From contig CAJTTS010000004.1 of assembly GCA_910579155.1 (NCBI GenBank), positions 40,830 to 104,829 on the forward strand: 64,000 nt of DNA. Direction: 5' to 3'. The stretch's first letter is position 1. Each line of letters starts with the position of its first letter. Both the position numbers and the translations under genes were made by a program. The notes beneath the pieces are model-generated. The model searched no databases and was not told the DNA's origin. It saw only the letters and a program-made list of their open reading frames with translations. This DNA is from an uncultured Oscillospiraceae bacterium (GTDB lineage: Bacteria; Bacillota_A; Clostridia; Oscillospirales; Oscillospiraceae). Positions 8,532 through 16,803 of this stretch are shown here, one piece after another.

Positions 8532-9602
8532 TTGGCCGTGAAGCAGTATGACAAAATCCCCATTGTGGACGCGGCCAGACGGTGCGGCATTGCCTTGGAT
8601 TCCCGGACGCTGCGGCGCCGGGAGGTGGAGGCCACCTGCCCCTTCTGCCACGACCATGGGCCGGGGAAGTACCACCTCAGCCTGAACACCGCCACCGACC
8701 AGTACCGCTGTACCCTGTGCGGGGCCCACGGCAACAGCGTGACGCTGTACGCCCGGCTCATGGGTGTGTCCAACCGAGAGGCATACCACGCGCTGGCCCG
8801 GGAGGGCAAGGTCTATCCCATGCCCCGGCGGGAAGCGACCCATGAAGATGCCGAACGCCGGCCCCTGCCCTTGGAGCGGCGGCACGAGGCCTATACCGCC
8901 ATGCTGGACCACCTGACGCTGTTGGACCGGCACCGGGATAACCTGCTGGAGCGGGGGCTGTCCGGGGAGCGCATTGCGCGAAACCAGTACCGCAGTATGC
9001 CGGAAACGGATGCGGGGCGGCGGCTGTTGGCCGCCCTGCTCCGCTCCTGCGGCCATGAGCTGCTGGGTCTGCCGGGATTCCGTACCTATTACGGCAAGTG
9101 GACGCTCAGTGGGCCGAAGGGGTTCCTGATCCCCGTCCGCAACAAGGACGGTATGATCCAGGGCATGAAGATCCGCCTGGACGACGCGGACAAGCCCAAT
9201 CGGAAATACCGCTGGCTGTCCAGCCGGGATATGCCCAACGGCACCCGCAGCTACTCCTATATCCACGTCACCGGCGACGCCACCCAAAAGCGGGCCTTCC
9301 TCACGGAGGGTCCGCTGAAGGGGGACGTGGCCAGCTATCTGGCCCACGACGCGCTGTTCGTGTGCGTAGGCGGGGTGAACGCCATCCGCGGGCTGAAGGA
9401 CACGCTGAAAGGCCTGGGCGTCACCCAGGTGGTGGAGGCTATGGACATGGACCAGCTGACCAACCCCAACGTCCGCGATGCCATACAGGCCATGCGGCGG
9501 GAAGTACAGGCCATCAAGGGCCTAAAATACATAAAATACACATGGGACCCGGCCTATAAGGGGGTAGATGACTATTTCCTGAGCCGGGTGGCGGCCATGT
9601 AG
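8532..9602 (+). CDS. CHC2 zinc-finger / Toprim-like DNA primase protein
   Basis: I start at TTG 8532 because AGGAGGCG lies eight bases upstream; GTG 8538 is too far from it. The 356-residue protein opens with a primase-type zinc finger, Cys36/Cys39 (CPFC) and Cys60/Cys63 (CTLC), which reads template. A Toprim-like half follows with an acidic FLTEGPLKGD segment and an EAMDMDQ segment in place of the usual E and DxD. There is no helicase domain. The arrangement resembles DnaG-like proteins carried by integrative elements. It most likely primes replication of the excised element. Confidence 0.8.
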   Translation: MAVKQYDKIPIVDAARRCGIALDSRTLRRREVEATCPFCHDHGPGKYHLSLNTATDQYRCTLCGAHGNSVTLYARLMGVSNREAYHALAREGKVYPMPRREATHEDAERRPLPLERRHEAYTAMLDHLTLLDRHRDNLLERGLSGERIARNQYRSMPETDAGRRLLAALLRSCGHELLGLPGFRTYYGKWTLSGPKGFLIPVRNKDGMIQGMKIRLDDADKPNRKYRWLSSRDMPNGTRSYSYIHVTGDATQKRAFLTEGPLKGDVASYLAHDALFVCVGGVNAIRGLKDTLKGLGVTQVVEAMDMDQLTNPNVRDAIQAMRREVQAIKGLKYIKYTWDPAYKGVDDYFLSRVAAM

Positions 9603-9613
9603 AAAGAGGGAAA

Positions 9614-10234
9614 ATGATGGACAGGACAATGGTAAAGGTGACCTGCATCGCGGATAGGATCAAGTTCCGAACGATCCGGCGCGGGTGTGAGGCTTTGGAC
9701 GGGATCACTGTATCCCGCAGCGTATTCGAGGATCTGGAGGCACACGGATATGCCGCGCAGAACGGGTTCAATTCCTTTGCAGTATTTCGTCGGGACGGCT
9801 TTCGCGGAACTGTAAGCATCCGGCTCGCGTGGCTGAACTGCTGCGGGCATCGGCTGTCCGGCTGGGAAGAATGTGTGATATTGGATTATGAGAAATTGAT
9901 GGCGTTTGTGCGGGACAGCGCCGTCCCCAACGGGCCAAAGGAGTGGCGGGGGCTATCCGTGGTGCCCCGCACGCCCCAGCCCCGGCTGGTCTTTCGCTGC
10001 GATGAGCGGCTTCGGGAATGCCTGGACAATAAACTCGTCCGGCACAAGCTGGCAAAATTCCTGGGGGACAATTTCCGGTGGCCCAGATCTGAGCGGGTCG
10101 AATTCTACACCGACTTTGTGCCGTACAGCTTTTTCTTCCAGGAGTATTGCAATGGAAAACCTGCCATGTGCGGCGGCTTGATCCTCCATGGACAAGAGAA
10201 TATGGAGAAGGCGTATTACTCTATCCATACTTAA
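9614..10234 (+). CDS. Hypothetical protein of the element core
   Basis: The protein has 206 residues, beginning 12 bases after the primase-like gene with AGAGGGAAA as ribosome site. It is mixed alpha/beta and basic (pI looks high), with scattered cysteines but no metal-binding pattern and no membrane segment. I do not recognise the family. Position and spacing place it in the same operon as the replication genes. Confidence 0.6.
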   Translation: MMDRTMVKVTCIADRIKFRTIRRGCEALDGITVSRSVFEDLEAHGYAAQNGFNSFAVFRRDGFRGTVSIRLAWLNCCGHRLSGWEECVILDYEKLMAFVRDSAVPNGPKEWRGLSVVPRTPQPRLVFRCDERLRECLDNKLVRHKLAKFLGDNFRWPRSERVEFYTDFVPYSFFFQEYCNGKPAMCGGLILHGQENMEKAYYSIHT

Positions 10235-10246
10235 CAAGAAAGGGAC

Positions 10247-11230
10247 ATGAAAATGGATAACGTATTTGATATGCACGATTTCATCGGCACGTCCCAGGGC
10301 GATGAAGCCCATATGCTGGGCAAGTTCCTCTACTTTTCCCTGGCGAACCTGCTGGTGGACAAGGCGGAACTGTCCAGGCTGTGCGAGGACATGGGCATTC
10401 CCTATTCCGGCGGCACCCGGCTGTCTGTGGGGGACGCTTTCCGCTCCGCCACCGGCGATATCCGGGAGCGCGTCCCCGTGACCGTCATGGGGGAGACCAA
10501 CATCTATCTGGCCTACTGCCGGGACAATAAGCGCACCAGTGCCGAGATCTTGTCCCGGGAACTGGTGAAGGAGACGCTGAACCAGCGAACCAATAACTAC
10601 GAGAAGCTGGCCAACATCAGCTACGACAAGAGGGACGGCGTATTCCGGGCGGAGAACCTGGTGCCGGATGACGCCATCGACGTGGCCGCCTGCTGCCGGA
10701 AAGCGGAGGAGCTGTTTGAGCTCTACCAGCAGTGTGCCAACCGCAAGCAGATCGAGACCATCTGCGTCAACTACCTGCGGGGGCTGGAGGCCACCAAGCT
10801 GAGCATTTCCGGGCATATGTACTTTGTGCCCCGCACCCACATGGACAAGGTGGATCTGTTCGAGGACTTCATCGGCCTGCTGGGCGGGCTCAACCGCAGG
10901 GAGACGCCGCTCATGGTGAACAGCTTTTTCATCATCGACGATGAGAAGCAGCGTTCTAAAATGACCGAGGAATTCTACGCGGCGGTGAAGAAGGAGATCG
11001 CAACCTACCAGGAGCGGGCGGACTACCTCATCAAGTCCGGCAGCCAGAGCCCGGCGGTGATGGAGCGCTGGGTGCTGAAGATCCAGGCGCTGGAGGAGAA
11101 AAAGAAACACTATGAGGGTGTCCTCCGCCGGGAGTTGGATGGATTGGACGATGAATTTGCCACGCTGAAATTCTTGGGGCAGGAACTCCAGACACGGGCA
11201 CAGAGCATTCGGTTTCAAAAGGCGGCATAA
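10247..11230 (+). CDS. DUF6744-like hypothetical protein, helical C-terminus
   Basis: A 327-residue protein with an AAAGGGA ribosome site. The first 250 residues are mixed alpha/beta with no catalytic motif I can name; the last 70 are strongly helical and charged and could form a coiled coil (ALEEKKKHYEGVLRRELDGL). Proteins of this appearance (DUF6744) occur in the cores of Clostridial conjugative elements. It is the last intact gene of the + strand series; transposon debris begins right after it. Confidence 0.55.
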   Translation: MKMDNVFDMHDFIGTSQGDEAHMLGKFLYFSLANLLVDKAELSRLCEDMGIPYSGGTRLSVGDAFRSATGDIRERVPVTVMGETNIYLAYCRDNKRTSAEILSRELVKETLNQRTNNYEKLANISYDKRDGVFRAENLVPDDAIDVAACCRKAEELFELYQQCANRKQIETICVNYLRGLEATKLSISGHMYFVPRTHMDKVDLFEDFIGLLGGLNRRETPLMVNSFFIIDDEKQRSKMTEEFYAAVKKEIATYQERADYLIKSGSQSPAVMERWVLKIQALEEKKKHYEGVLRRELDGLDDEFATLKFLGQELQTRAQSIRFQKAA

Positions 11231-11234
11231 AAGC

Positions 11235-11261
11235 ATTATTAAATCGTAAGAACTTAATAAT
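11235..11261 (+). terminator. Weak AT-rich hairpin after the element operon
   Basis: ATTATTAA and TTAATAAT form an 8-bp stem with an 11-base loop four bases after the last gene of the operon. No U-run follows, so termination efficiency is doubtful. Confidence 0.3.
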
Positions 11262-11380
11262 CATCAGCGTCAAAACGTAGATAGCTGAACCTTCTTTGTT
11301 CGTGCCGGTTCCTTCCAAATGCCCTTGAACCTTGGTTTTAGGCAGGAATGGACAGGGCTACATTCAGCCGCAACCGAACT

Positions 11381-11423
11381 GTGGGAATGTGGGAAACCGC
11401 GCGGCGGTTTCTCACATTCCCAC
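11381..11423. repeat. 20-bp near-perfect hairpin with 3-base loop
   Basis: GTGGGAATGTGGGAAACCGC (11381-11400) and its complement at 11404-11423 differ at one base; the loop is GCG. It lies just beyond the C-terminus of the IS110 remnant, so it could be part of the IS end or of a small palindromic element inserted there. Confidence 0.6.
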
Positions 11424-11790
11424 AAGTGTTCTGTCATCATGCCCCAAAGGAAGCAGGCCAGTTCTTTGGCAACGGCGGTTTTGGCGATATTGTGTTTGGA
11501 GCACAGGGCAATGTGGTCAAACTTGCGCCGGAGGCGTTCGTTAGCCTTATCGGCATAGTCCACGATCTGCGCTGGACAGCCGGCTTCCGGATCTTCAGCG
11601 CCACGGATTTCTTACCCACAACGCCCCGGCCATACTGCTGGGCCGCTTCAACGAGAAGCCTGCGCAGATGGGAGTTCACCGCTTTTGTAATGCCGGTGTG
11701 CTACTGCTTCTCTCCGCTGGAGTTTTCCCTGGCACAAGGCCAAAGTAGAACGCGAACTGCTGTGCAGCGGCCTGTCCAGCGGAGATCTAG
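11424..11790 (-). pseudogene. IS110-family transposase C-terminal remnant
   Basis: Reading the minus strand, fragments in different frames rebuild the C-terminal half of an IS110 transposase: an FGLVP segment near 11750, then ENSSGEK, a TAG stop, HTGITKAVNSHLRRLLVEAA (about 11690-11630), and after a frameshift DYADKANERLRRKFDHIAL and the closing KTAVAKELACFLWGMM (ending near 11430). These match the conserved blocks of the IS110 catalytic C-terminus. At least two frameshifts and one stop mean it is dead. The N-terminal DEDD domain is absent. Confidence 0.75.
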
Positions 11791-11799
11791 ACAGGCCGC
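11767..11799. repeat. Perfect 10-bp inverted repeat (13-base loop)
   Basis: GCGGCCTGTC at 11767-11776 and GACAGGCCGC at 11790-11799. It sits at the upstream breakpoint of the IS110 remnant, next to the AT-rich fragment; no U-run is present on either strand. Confidence 0.45.
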
Positions 11800-11827
11800 A
11801 AAACATGAAATGGGGAAGGTGCTAAAC

Positions 11828-12110
11828 TTATTGCTTTAGGCCCGCTGTATTGATCCAATCTGCTTCAGCAAAGGTGATGTCCATGCTATCAATCAAATTA
11901 TCAAATTCGGATTGTGAAAGCGGGCCATATACTCCGGTTGAATCAACATCTACGATATAAAAAGAAATTTCCAAATCTAAACTATTTGATTCAGACTTTT
12001 GCTTTGCAAAAATATGTTCACTATTCCAGGCAATTTTGGAAGCATAAGGTTCAACAACCGAATCACCCCCCTATGGCAAAAGAACACCAGCGATAGAGAT
12101 TGATGAGGTG
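11828..12110 (-). pseudogene. AT-rich gene fragment, C-terminal part, frameshifted
   Basis: The minus strand is open and protein-like from about 12110 to the TAA at 11828-11830. It reads through SVVEPYASKIAWNSEHIFAK and then DLEISFYIVDVDSTGVYGPL to a C-terminus ending AGLKQ. A run of six G at 12066-12071 breaks the frame; five would join it to an upstream stretch (LINLYRWCSFAIGG). Composition is far more AT-rich than the flanking genes, which suggests a transferred gene. The sequence resembles small lipoprotein-type proteins of Firmicutes (DUF3997-like), but that is a weak guess. No start is preserved. Confidence 0.5.
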
Positions 12111-12306
12111 CAGTGCTTGTATGAAATCAAATCTTATTGGCAAAGTACTTCGATAAAACTCCAAATTCCTAGCCAGTAAAACCTTGAGCTATATGCATAA
12201 ACATAAAGCAGAGGAGTCTAAACATTAGGCTCCTCTGCTTTATAACATCAAAAATTAGAACGTAAGCGTAAACCCTCCCAACGTTGTAAACAGACAATAA
12301 AAGTAT

Positions 12307-12363
12307 ACCAATTTTCGCCACGCTCACTGGGCCATTTCCCGCCAACTGAGCCAATTCTCGCCA
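12307..12363. repeat. Three imperfect direct repeats, IS21-end-like
   Basis: Three copies of a motif close to RCCANTTYYCGCCA lie at 12307-12320, 12331-12344 and 12350-12363. IS21-family elements carry multiple such short repeats inside their ends. No istA/istB sequence is present, so this would be a solo end. Moderate to weak support. Confidence 0.4.
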
Positions 12364-12415
12364 GTTAAGGGATACCAATCAAAAAAACGCAATTTTACAG
12401 AACAGTCATCTAAAA

Positions 12416-12463
12416 CCTCACAAAATCGGTTGAATATCCCTATATTCAACCGATTTTGTGAGG
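12416..12463. repeat. Perfect 22-bp stem-loop with 4-base loop
   Basis: The arm starting CCTCACAAAATCGGTTG (12416-12437) pairs without mismatch with 12442-12463; the loop is CCCT. No T-run follows on either strand, so it is not a simple terminator. It may be a miniature palindromic element, a recombination site or an IS end. Confidence 0.65.
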
Positions 12464-12604
12464 TGCCACAGCACCGCAGCGCTGTGCATTCCCCTGCCAG
12501 ACGGCTGGTATACTCTCTGGCGGATTTTGGCCCCTTTTGCGTGTCTGCTTACAAACGTCTTGCACCAGGTAGAGCGGAGTACGAAAAGTAAGCGTCAAAT
12601 CAAC

Positions 12605-12651
12605 CAGCCAAAAAAGAGCCGCAGCGTTGAGGGGAATCAGCGCTGCGGCTC
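12605..12651 (-). terminator. Rho-independent terminator of the GH31 operon / IS66 remnant
   Basis: GAGCCGCAGCG (12616-12626) pairs perfectly with CGCTGCGGCTC (12641-12651). On the minus strand the stem is followed by TTTTTT. It lies about 250 bases beyond the stop of the first GH31 gene and would end that transcript. Confidence 0.75.
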
Positions 12652-12658
12652 GAAAGCA

Positions 12659-12905
12659 TTATTTAGTTGTACAGGACTCAGGCGCATTAGCCGGGAGCAG
12701 TGGCACAGCCCAACCCTCCACGGTACGATTCATCGTTGGAGCAGTTTCCAAAACCCGGGTCAGATGGCGGAAGGGCTCCAGCTCCGTTTTCTTGGCTGTC
12801 TCAATCAGGCACCGCGCTGGCCTGGTCGCCCAGCGGAGTGTTGGCAAAGAGGAAGTTCTTGCGACCGATTACGAAGGGCCTGATGCTGCGCTCTACTTGG
12901 CCACT
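12659..12905 (-). pseudogene. IS66-family transposase C-terminal remnant
   Basis: On the minus strand, VERSIRPFVIGRKNFLFANT (near 12895-12835) is the classic IS66 TnpC C-terminal block. After a frameshift, LIETAKKTELEPFRHLTRVL continues to LLPANAPESC and a stop at 12659-12661, again the IS66 tail. The frameshift and lack of everything upstream show a dead fragment. Its upstream break coincides with the stop codon of the GH31 gene at 12904-12906, so an IS66 insertion or deletion probably defined the 3' end of the glucan cluster. Confidence 0.8.
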
Positions 12906-15900
12906 ATTTAAGTGAAATAACCTTTACAGAATCAATGTGCACGGTTGTTCCACCAGGAGAACTACAGTAAAAGCCAATGTCCAAATAGCCTGTAGATACC
13001 GCAACGTTTTCTGCGGTGACAAGTGTCCACCCAGAACCGGAGGCAGGCATATCTATGTGGATATCATTTCCACCATAGTTGGTGATTTCCATTCGGCCAA
13101 TTGTTGGAGTAGCGTTGGAAACCTTTATCCACGCCTGGATTTGGTATGTGCCGTTCGGTACATTGATTCCTTGATGGATACTTTGCTGATATGCGCTTCC
13201 CAAGTAGAAGTATGCCCGTTTGTCCCCTTCGATTGGCGACTCTGGGGGGGTGCTGCCGGAACCCGAGTCAACGCCATAGGCCAATGCCTGTCCATCGGGA
13301 TGCCATTCGGTCCATGCCGTGCTGAAACTAACCGGCCGTTCAAAACCACCGTTGTCAATCAGCGGTGCGGTGTTACTGTCTCCGCTAATGTCAACCGTCA
13401 ATTTGTCCAGGTTAACATTTCCGGAATTTCCAGAATCATAACGCAGTGCAATAACACTCTTTCCAGCAGGCAGGGATACAGCTTTGGTCAGTTCTTTCCA
13501 CTCGTTCCAGTTTCCGCCCACACTGGGGAATGTCAATGTGGAGATATAATTGCCATTAACGTATAGGTTTAAAGTCTTATCTGCCTGTGTACCATTGCAA
13601 AAGCGGACTGTAGCCGCATATTGACCGGCCTGGGGCACCTCGACAGAGAATTCAGCAGCCGCGCCAACAGAGGAAAGGCCATCCACAAAACCGCTACCGC
13701 TATAGAGCCAGTGATCCTTATTGGTAGCAGCAGAGCCATACAGGGCTGCAGATTCCGCTTCAACAGTAATTGAGGAAGGATAGAACGGAACAGTGATATA
13801 GTCAATATTGACAAAGCCGGTATCACCTGTGGCCGTGTCGTGCTTAAGTGTAATGGCGTTGTTCCCGGCTGCCAGCGGCAATTCTATCATTGCATCTCCC
13901 CAGGTATCCCAACTGTCAGATGTTGTCATTGCTGCCTGACCAGCGTAATTGCCATTCACATAGACGGATAGTGTCTTCGTGCTGGCATCTCCGTTAGCAT
14001 ACCGAAGCCCAATACTGTAAGTGCCCGCATTGGCTACCTTAGTGTAGAAAGTCACACCCGCTTCATCGCTTTCGAGTTTATCAACGAAACCGATCCCTGA
14101 GTAACCGCTGTGATTGTTATTGGCGCCAGCTTTGGTTGCAACAGTGGCTCCAGATAAAGAAGCATATTCAGCTTCATACTTCTGAGTGGCGGCCTGTACT
14201 GGGGTGCTGCCGGAGAGGGCAATGGATTTGACCTGACCGCTTCCTGCAAAAGCCTTGATATAGGTGACGTCGCCATAGACATCCCGGCCAACAGTCCAAC
14301 CCTCGCCGGGAGCAGCCAGAAGCGCATTATAGTCATCGTACTTAGTCAGCCCACTCCCGTTTTCGGTAACGGTAGCAGCAGCTTGACCATGTACGGCCAG
14401 ATAATAATATTCAAGCCCACTACTGTAGCTCCCAGACTTTCCAGCGATATTGACTGATGCGCCATTGCTGGCTTTACTTGTGGAAATCACTTGGGAGAAA
14501 TAGTTGCCGTTTTCGTACTGATAAGTTTGTCCGTCATCATCGTAGTAACGGAAACTAGTTGTTTGGGTAGACGGGAACAAATCAACCCGCACCTCGTTGA
14601 CGGCGGCCTGTCCAACATAGTCTTGCACATCCTGGGTGGGAATGATCGCGCCAGCTTTGACAAACATGGGCAAGTCAGTCCAGGATTCGCTATTGATGCT
14701 GTAAGGAATGTACTTGCCGCCTGTATACTGAGTACCACGATTATAATCCACCCATGTACCTTCAGGTAAATAAATCCATTTTACAGACTGCTCACGCTCA
14801 GTAATCGGCGCAACAAGTAGCCAGTCGCCAAACATCCAGGCATCAGAATAGTCTGCAACATTTGGATCATCGGGGAAGTCAAAAAGCAAGGGCCGCACCA
14901 AGCCAAGTCCAGAATCATAGGCGTCTCGTTCGTAGGAGTAAATGTACGGAATTAAGGAATAGCGCTGATGGATTGCTGCCTTTACAGCTTCTTCTGCCGT
15001 TGCCCCAAAGTACCAGGGCTGACGCTGCTGATAATTGGTGCCATGAACCCGGAAAACAGGAGTAACTGAGGCCAACTGGAGCCAGCGGGTATAGAGTTCA
15101 GGACTCGGATTTTCAATATTGCCGGAATTTTGGTTAAATCCACCGCCATCAGTGCCCCACTTAGCCTGCCCATTGTTGATGGTTGAAAGAAGTGTGGCCT
15201 TCTGCTCATTCAATCCGGCAGCCCAATCGACCCGTTCGCCCTTGTAAAATTGGGTTGCCACATCGCCAGACCATATGCTGGTAGCATACCGTTGAGTTCC
15301 AGGATAGTAATTTCGGGCCGTTTGCCAAACACGAGTCCCGTCATTAGTGTAATTACGCTGACCTTCATACATGGCTTGGGAAATTCCTAAAGTCGTAAAG
15401 TTCCCAAACCAATAGTCAGCCCCATTAGACGAAACTTTGTCAGTTTCATCGTTCCACCAGCCGACAATGCCTTTATTAAAGGCATCCTCAGAGTGTTCCC
15501 ACCACCAGGCCCGCTCCTCGGCCTTGTAGGGGTCAATACTCCGAACAGTGACGGGCAGGAAGTAGTCGGTATACTCGTTGTGACCGGGATAGAAGTAGTT
15601 GTTGATTGTTGCATCATTTCCTTGAATTGTGGTCGTGCCGTTTTGGAGCCGGGTCACAATTCGGGGTTTCGTTATGCCAATCATTTTGATACCCTTGGCA
15701 TCCATCTTATTCTTCAACGCTGTGGTAGCAGCAGAGGGGAAATTATCCGTATTCCATGTAAACTCCCCATAGTTATCATCCCCATACCGTTTCCAATCAT
15801 AGTCAAAGGCGTAACCATCAATGGGAATATTTTTGGCCCGGTAAAGATCCACCATTTTGTCCAATTCAGCCTCATCAATATTCCACTCAAAGTTTGAAAA

Positions 15901-16734
15901 GCCCATAGACCACTTTGGCATCATCGGGGATGTGCCGGTAATCTTGGAAAATCCTTTCATAATATCTTTGGGTGCGCCCAGAATAATGTAATATTCCATA
16001 TCCTCTTTGACATATCGGCGGCCTTCTGTAGGAGTTCCCCCATAGTAGAACTCCATCTTTTTGTCTTGGGAGTTGGTATACGGATACCCACCATCAGAAT
16101 CCACTAGGATGCCATAGCCCGCAGTAGACCACATAAATGGCCCGCCGGAGTTGCCCTGTTGGCCCGCTGAAGCAGTATCGCCGTTGTTGTTGCGAAGCAG
16201 ATTGCCATTCTCACTGAAGCAGTCAAAACTGTGAATTCCATACATATTGGAGGAACTGGCTCGAACAAACCGAATACCATCATTAAAAATTCCACCACTG
16301 GCAGGCTCCCAAAACAGAACGGTTCCGTCTGCCTTTTTTACTGTCATGCGGCAAGGAGTCCGGGCAATTTCAATCTGCATATCAACAGTAGAAATTGTAA
16401 TGGGATTGCTCGCCGCATCAATCGAAACGTTCGCTCCATCCCAAGTTAAATTGGGATCAATGATAGGCGTATCAGGACTTTCTGCTACAGAATTAGGCTG
16501 ATAATCCACCCGCAGAATGTTATCCTGGCAGACTTCTAAAGTCAACAAATCATCTGAAGGCGAAGAACCGTTGTCAATCGTCAGAACCAGCTTGCTTTGC
16601 TCAACAACGACATTTGTGACATTGCCAAGGGCTTCAGCGGTTGTAGAAGCCGAAGCAACTCCGCTCAACAGGGATACCAGAAGAGATAGCACAATCAAGA
16701 AAGATAGTGCTTTTTTAGCTTTACCTTTATTCAC
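12904..16734 (-). CDS. Secreted GH31 alpha-glucosyltransferase, 6-alpha-glucosyltransferase (CtsZ)-like, with three C-terminal CBM-like modules
   Basis: This is a 1276-residue protein started at GTG 16734 (AAGGAGGT upstream). Residues 1-29 are a signal peptide. A GH31 N-terminal beta-sandwich and barrel follow, with nucleophile Asp429 in GWWNDETD and acid/base Asp491 in WSGD, then a DUF5110-type region. Two CBM35-like modules begin YEAEYASL (about 853) and VEAESAAL (about 991), followed by a CBM4/22-like module from about 1128. Length and layout match the 6-alpha-glucosyltransferase (about 1284 residues) that transfers glucosyl units to the 6-position of maltodextrin ends in cycloalternan synthesis; a plain alpha-glucosidase is the alternative. 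It is the last gene of the operon, and its G+C is visibly lower than that of the third GH31 gene. Confidence 0.75.
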   Translation of the reverse strand: MNKGKAKKALSFLIVLSLLVSLLSGVASASTTAEALGNVTNVVVEQSKLVLTIDNGSSPSDDLLTLEVCQDNILRVDYQPNSVAESPDTPIIDPNLTWDGANVSIDAASNPITISTVDMQIEIARTPCRMTVKKADGTVLFWEPASGGIFNDGIRFVRASSSNMYGIHSFDCFSENGNLLRNNNGDTASAGQQGNSGGPFMWSTAGYGILVDSDGGYPYTNSQDKKMEFYYGGTPTEGRRYVKEDMEYYIILGAPKDIMKGFSKITGTSPMMPKWSMGFSNFEWNIDEAELDKMVDLYRAKNIPIDGYAFDYDWKRYGDDNYGEFTWNTDNFPSAATTALKNKMDAKGIKMIGITKPRIVTRLQNGTTTIQGNDATINNYFYPGHNEYTDYFLPVTVRSIDPYKAEERAWWWEHSEDAFNKGIVGWWNDETDKVSSNGADYWFGNFTTLGISQAMYEGQRNYTNDGTRVWQTARNYYPGTQRYATSIWSGDVATQFYKGERVDWAAGLNEQKATLLSTINNGQAKWGTDGGGFNQNSGNIENPSPELYTRWLQLASVTPVFRVHGTNYQQRQPWYFGATAEEAVKAAIHQRYSLIPYIYSYERDAYDSGLGLVRPLLFDFPDDPNVADYSDAWMFGDWLLVAPITEREQSVKWIYLPEGTWVDYNRGTQYTGGKYIPYSINSESWTDLPMFVKAGAIIPTQDVQDYVGQAAVNEVRVDLFPSTQTTSFRYYDDDGQTYQYENGNYFSQVISTSKASNGASVNIAGKSGSYSSGLEYYYLAVHGQAAATVTENGSGLTKYDDYNALLAAPGEGWTVGRDVYGDVTYIKAFAGSGQVKSIALSGSTPVQAATQKYEAEYASLSGATVATKAGANNNHSGYSGIGFVDKLESDEAGVTFYTKVANAGTYSIGLRYANGDASTKTLSVYVNGNYAGQAAMTTSDSWDTWGDAMIELPLAAGNNAITLKHDTATGDTGFVNIDYITVPFYPSSITVEAESAALYGSAATNKDHWLYSGSGFVDGLSSVGAAAEFSVEVPQAGQYAATVRFCNGTQADKTLNLYVNGNYISTLTFPSVGGNWNEWKELTKAVSLPAGKSVIALRYDSGNSGNVNLDKLTVDISGDSNTAPLIDNGGFERPVSFSTAWTEWHPDGQALAYGVDSGSGSTPPESPIEGDKRAYFYLGSAYQQSIHQGINVPNGTYQIQAWIKVSNATPTIGRMEITNYGGNDIHIDMPASGSGWTLVTAENVAVSTGYLDIGFYCSSPGGTTVHIDSVKVISLK

Positions 16735-16760
16735 GTTGTTACCTCCTTTTTTAGAACTGG

Positions 16761-16790
16761 GCGGGGTAGGCAGGTCAAGGCCTACCCCGC
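16761..16790 (-). promoter_or_regulatory. Intergenic hairpin between the two large GH31 genes
   Basis: GCGGGGTAGGC (16761-16771) pairs perfectly with 16780-16790 in the 69-base gap. There is no U-run, so an mRNA-stabilising or processing hairpin is more likely than a terminator. Confidence 0.45.
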
Positions 16791-16803
16791 TGTTTGGCAT
16801 ATA

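Noticed and set aside
1..11230. Prophage
   Set aside because: Replication and recombination genes are present, but no capsid, portal, terminase, tail or lysis gene; the set fits an integrative/conjugative element better.
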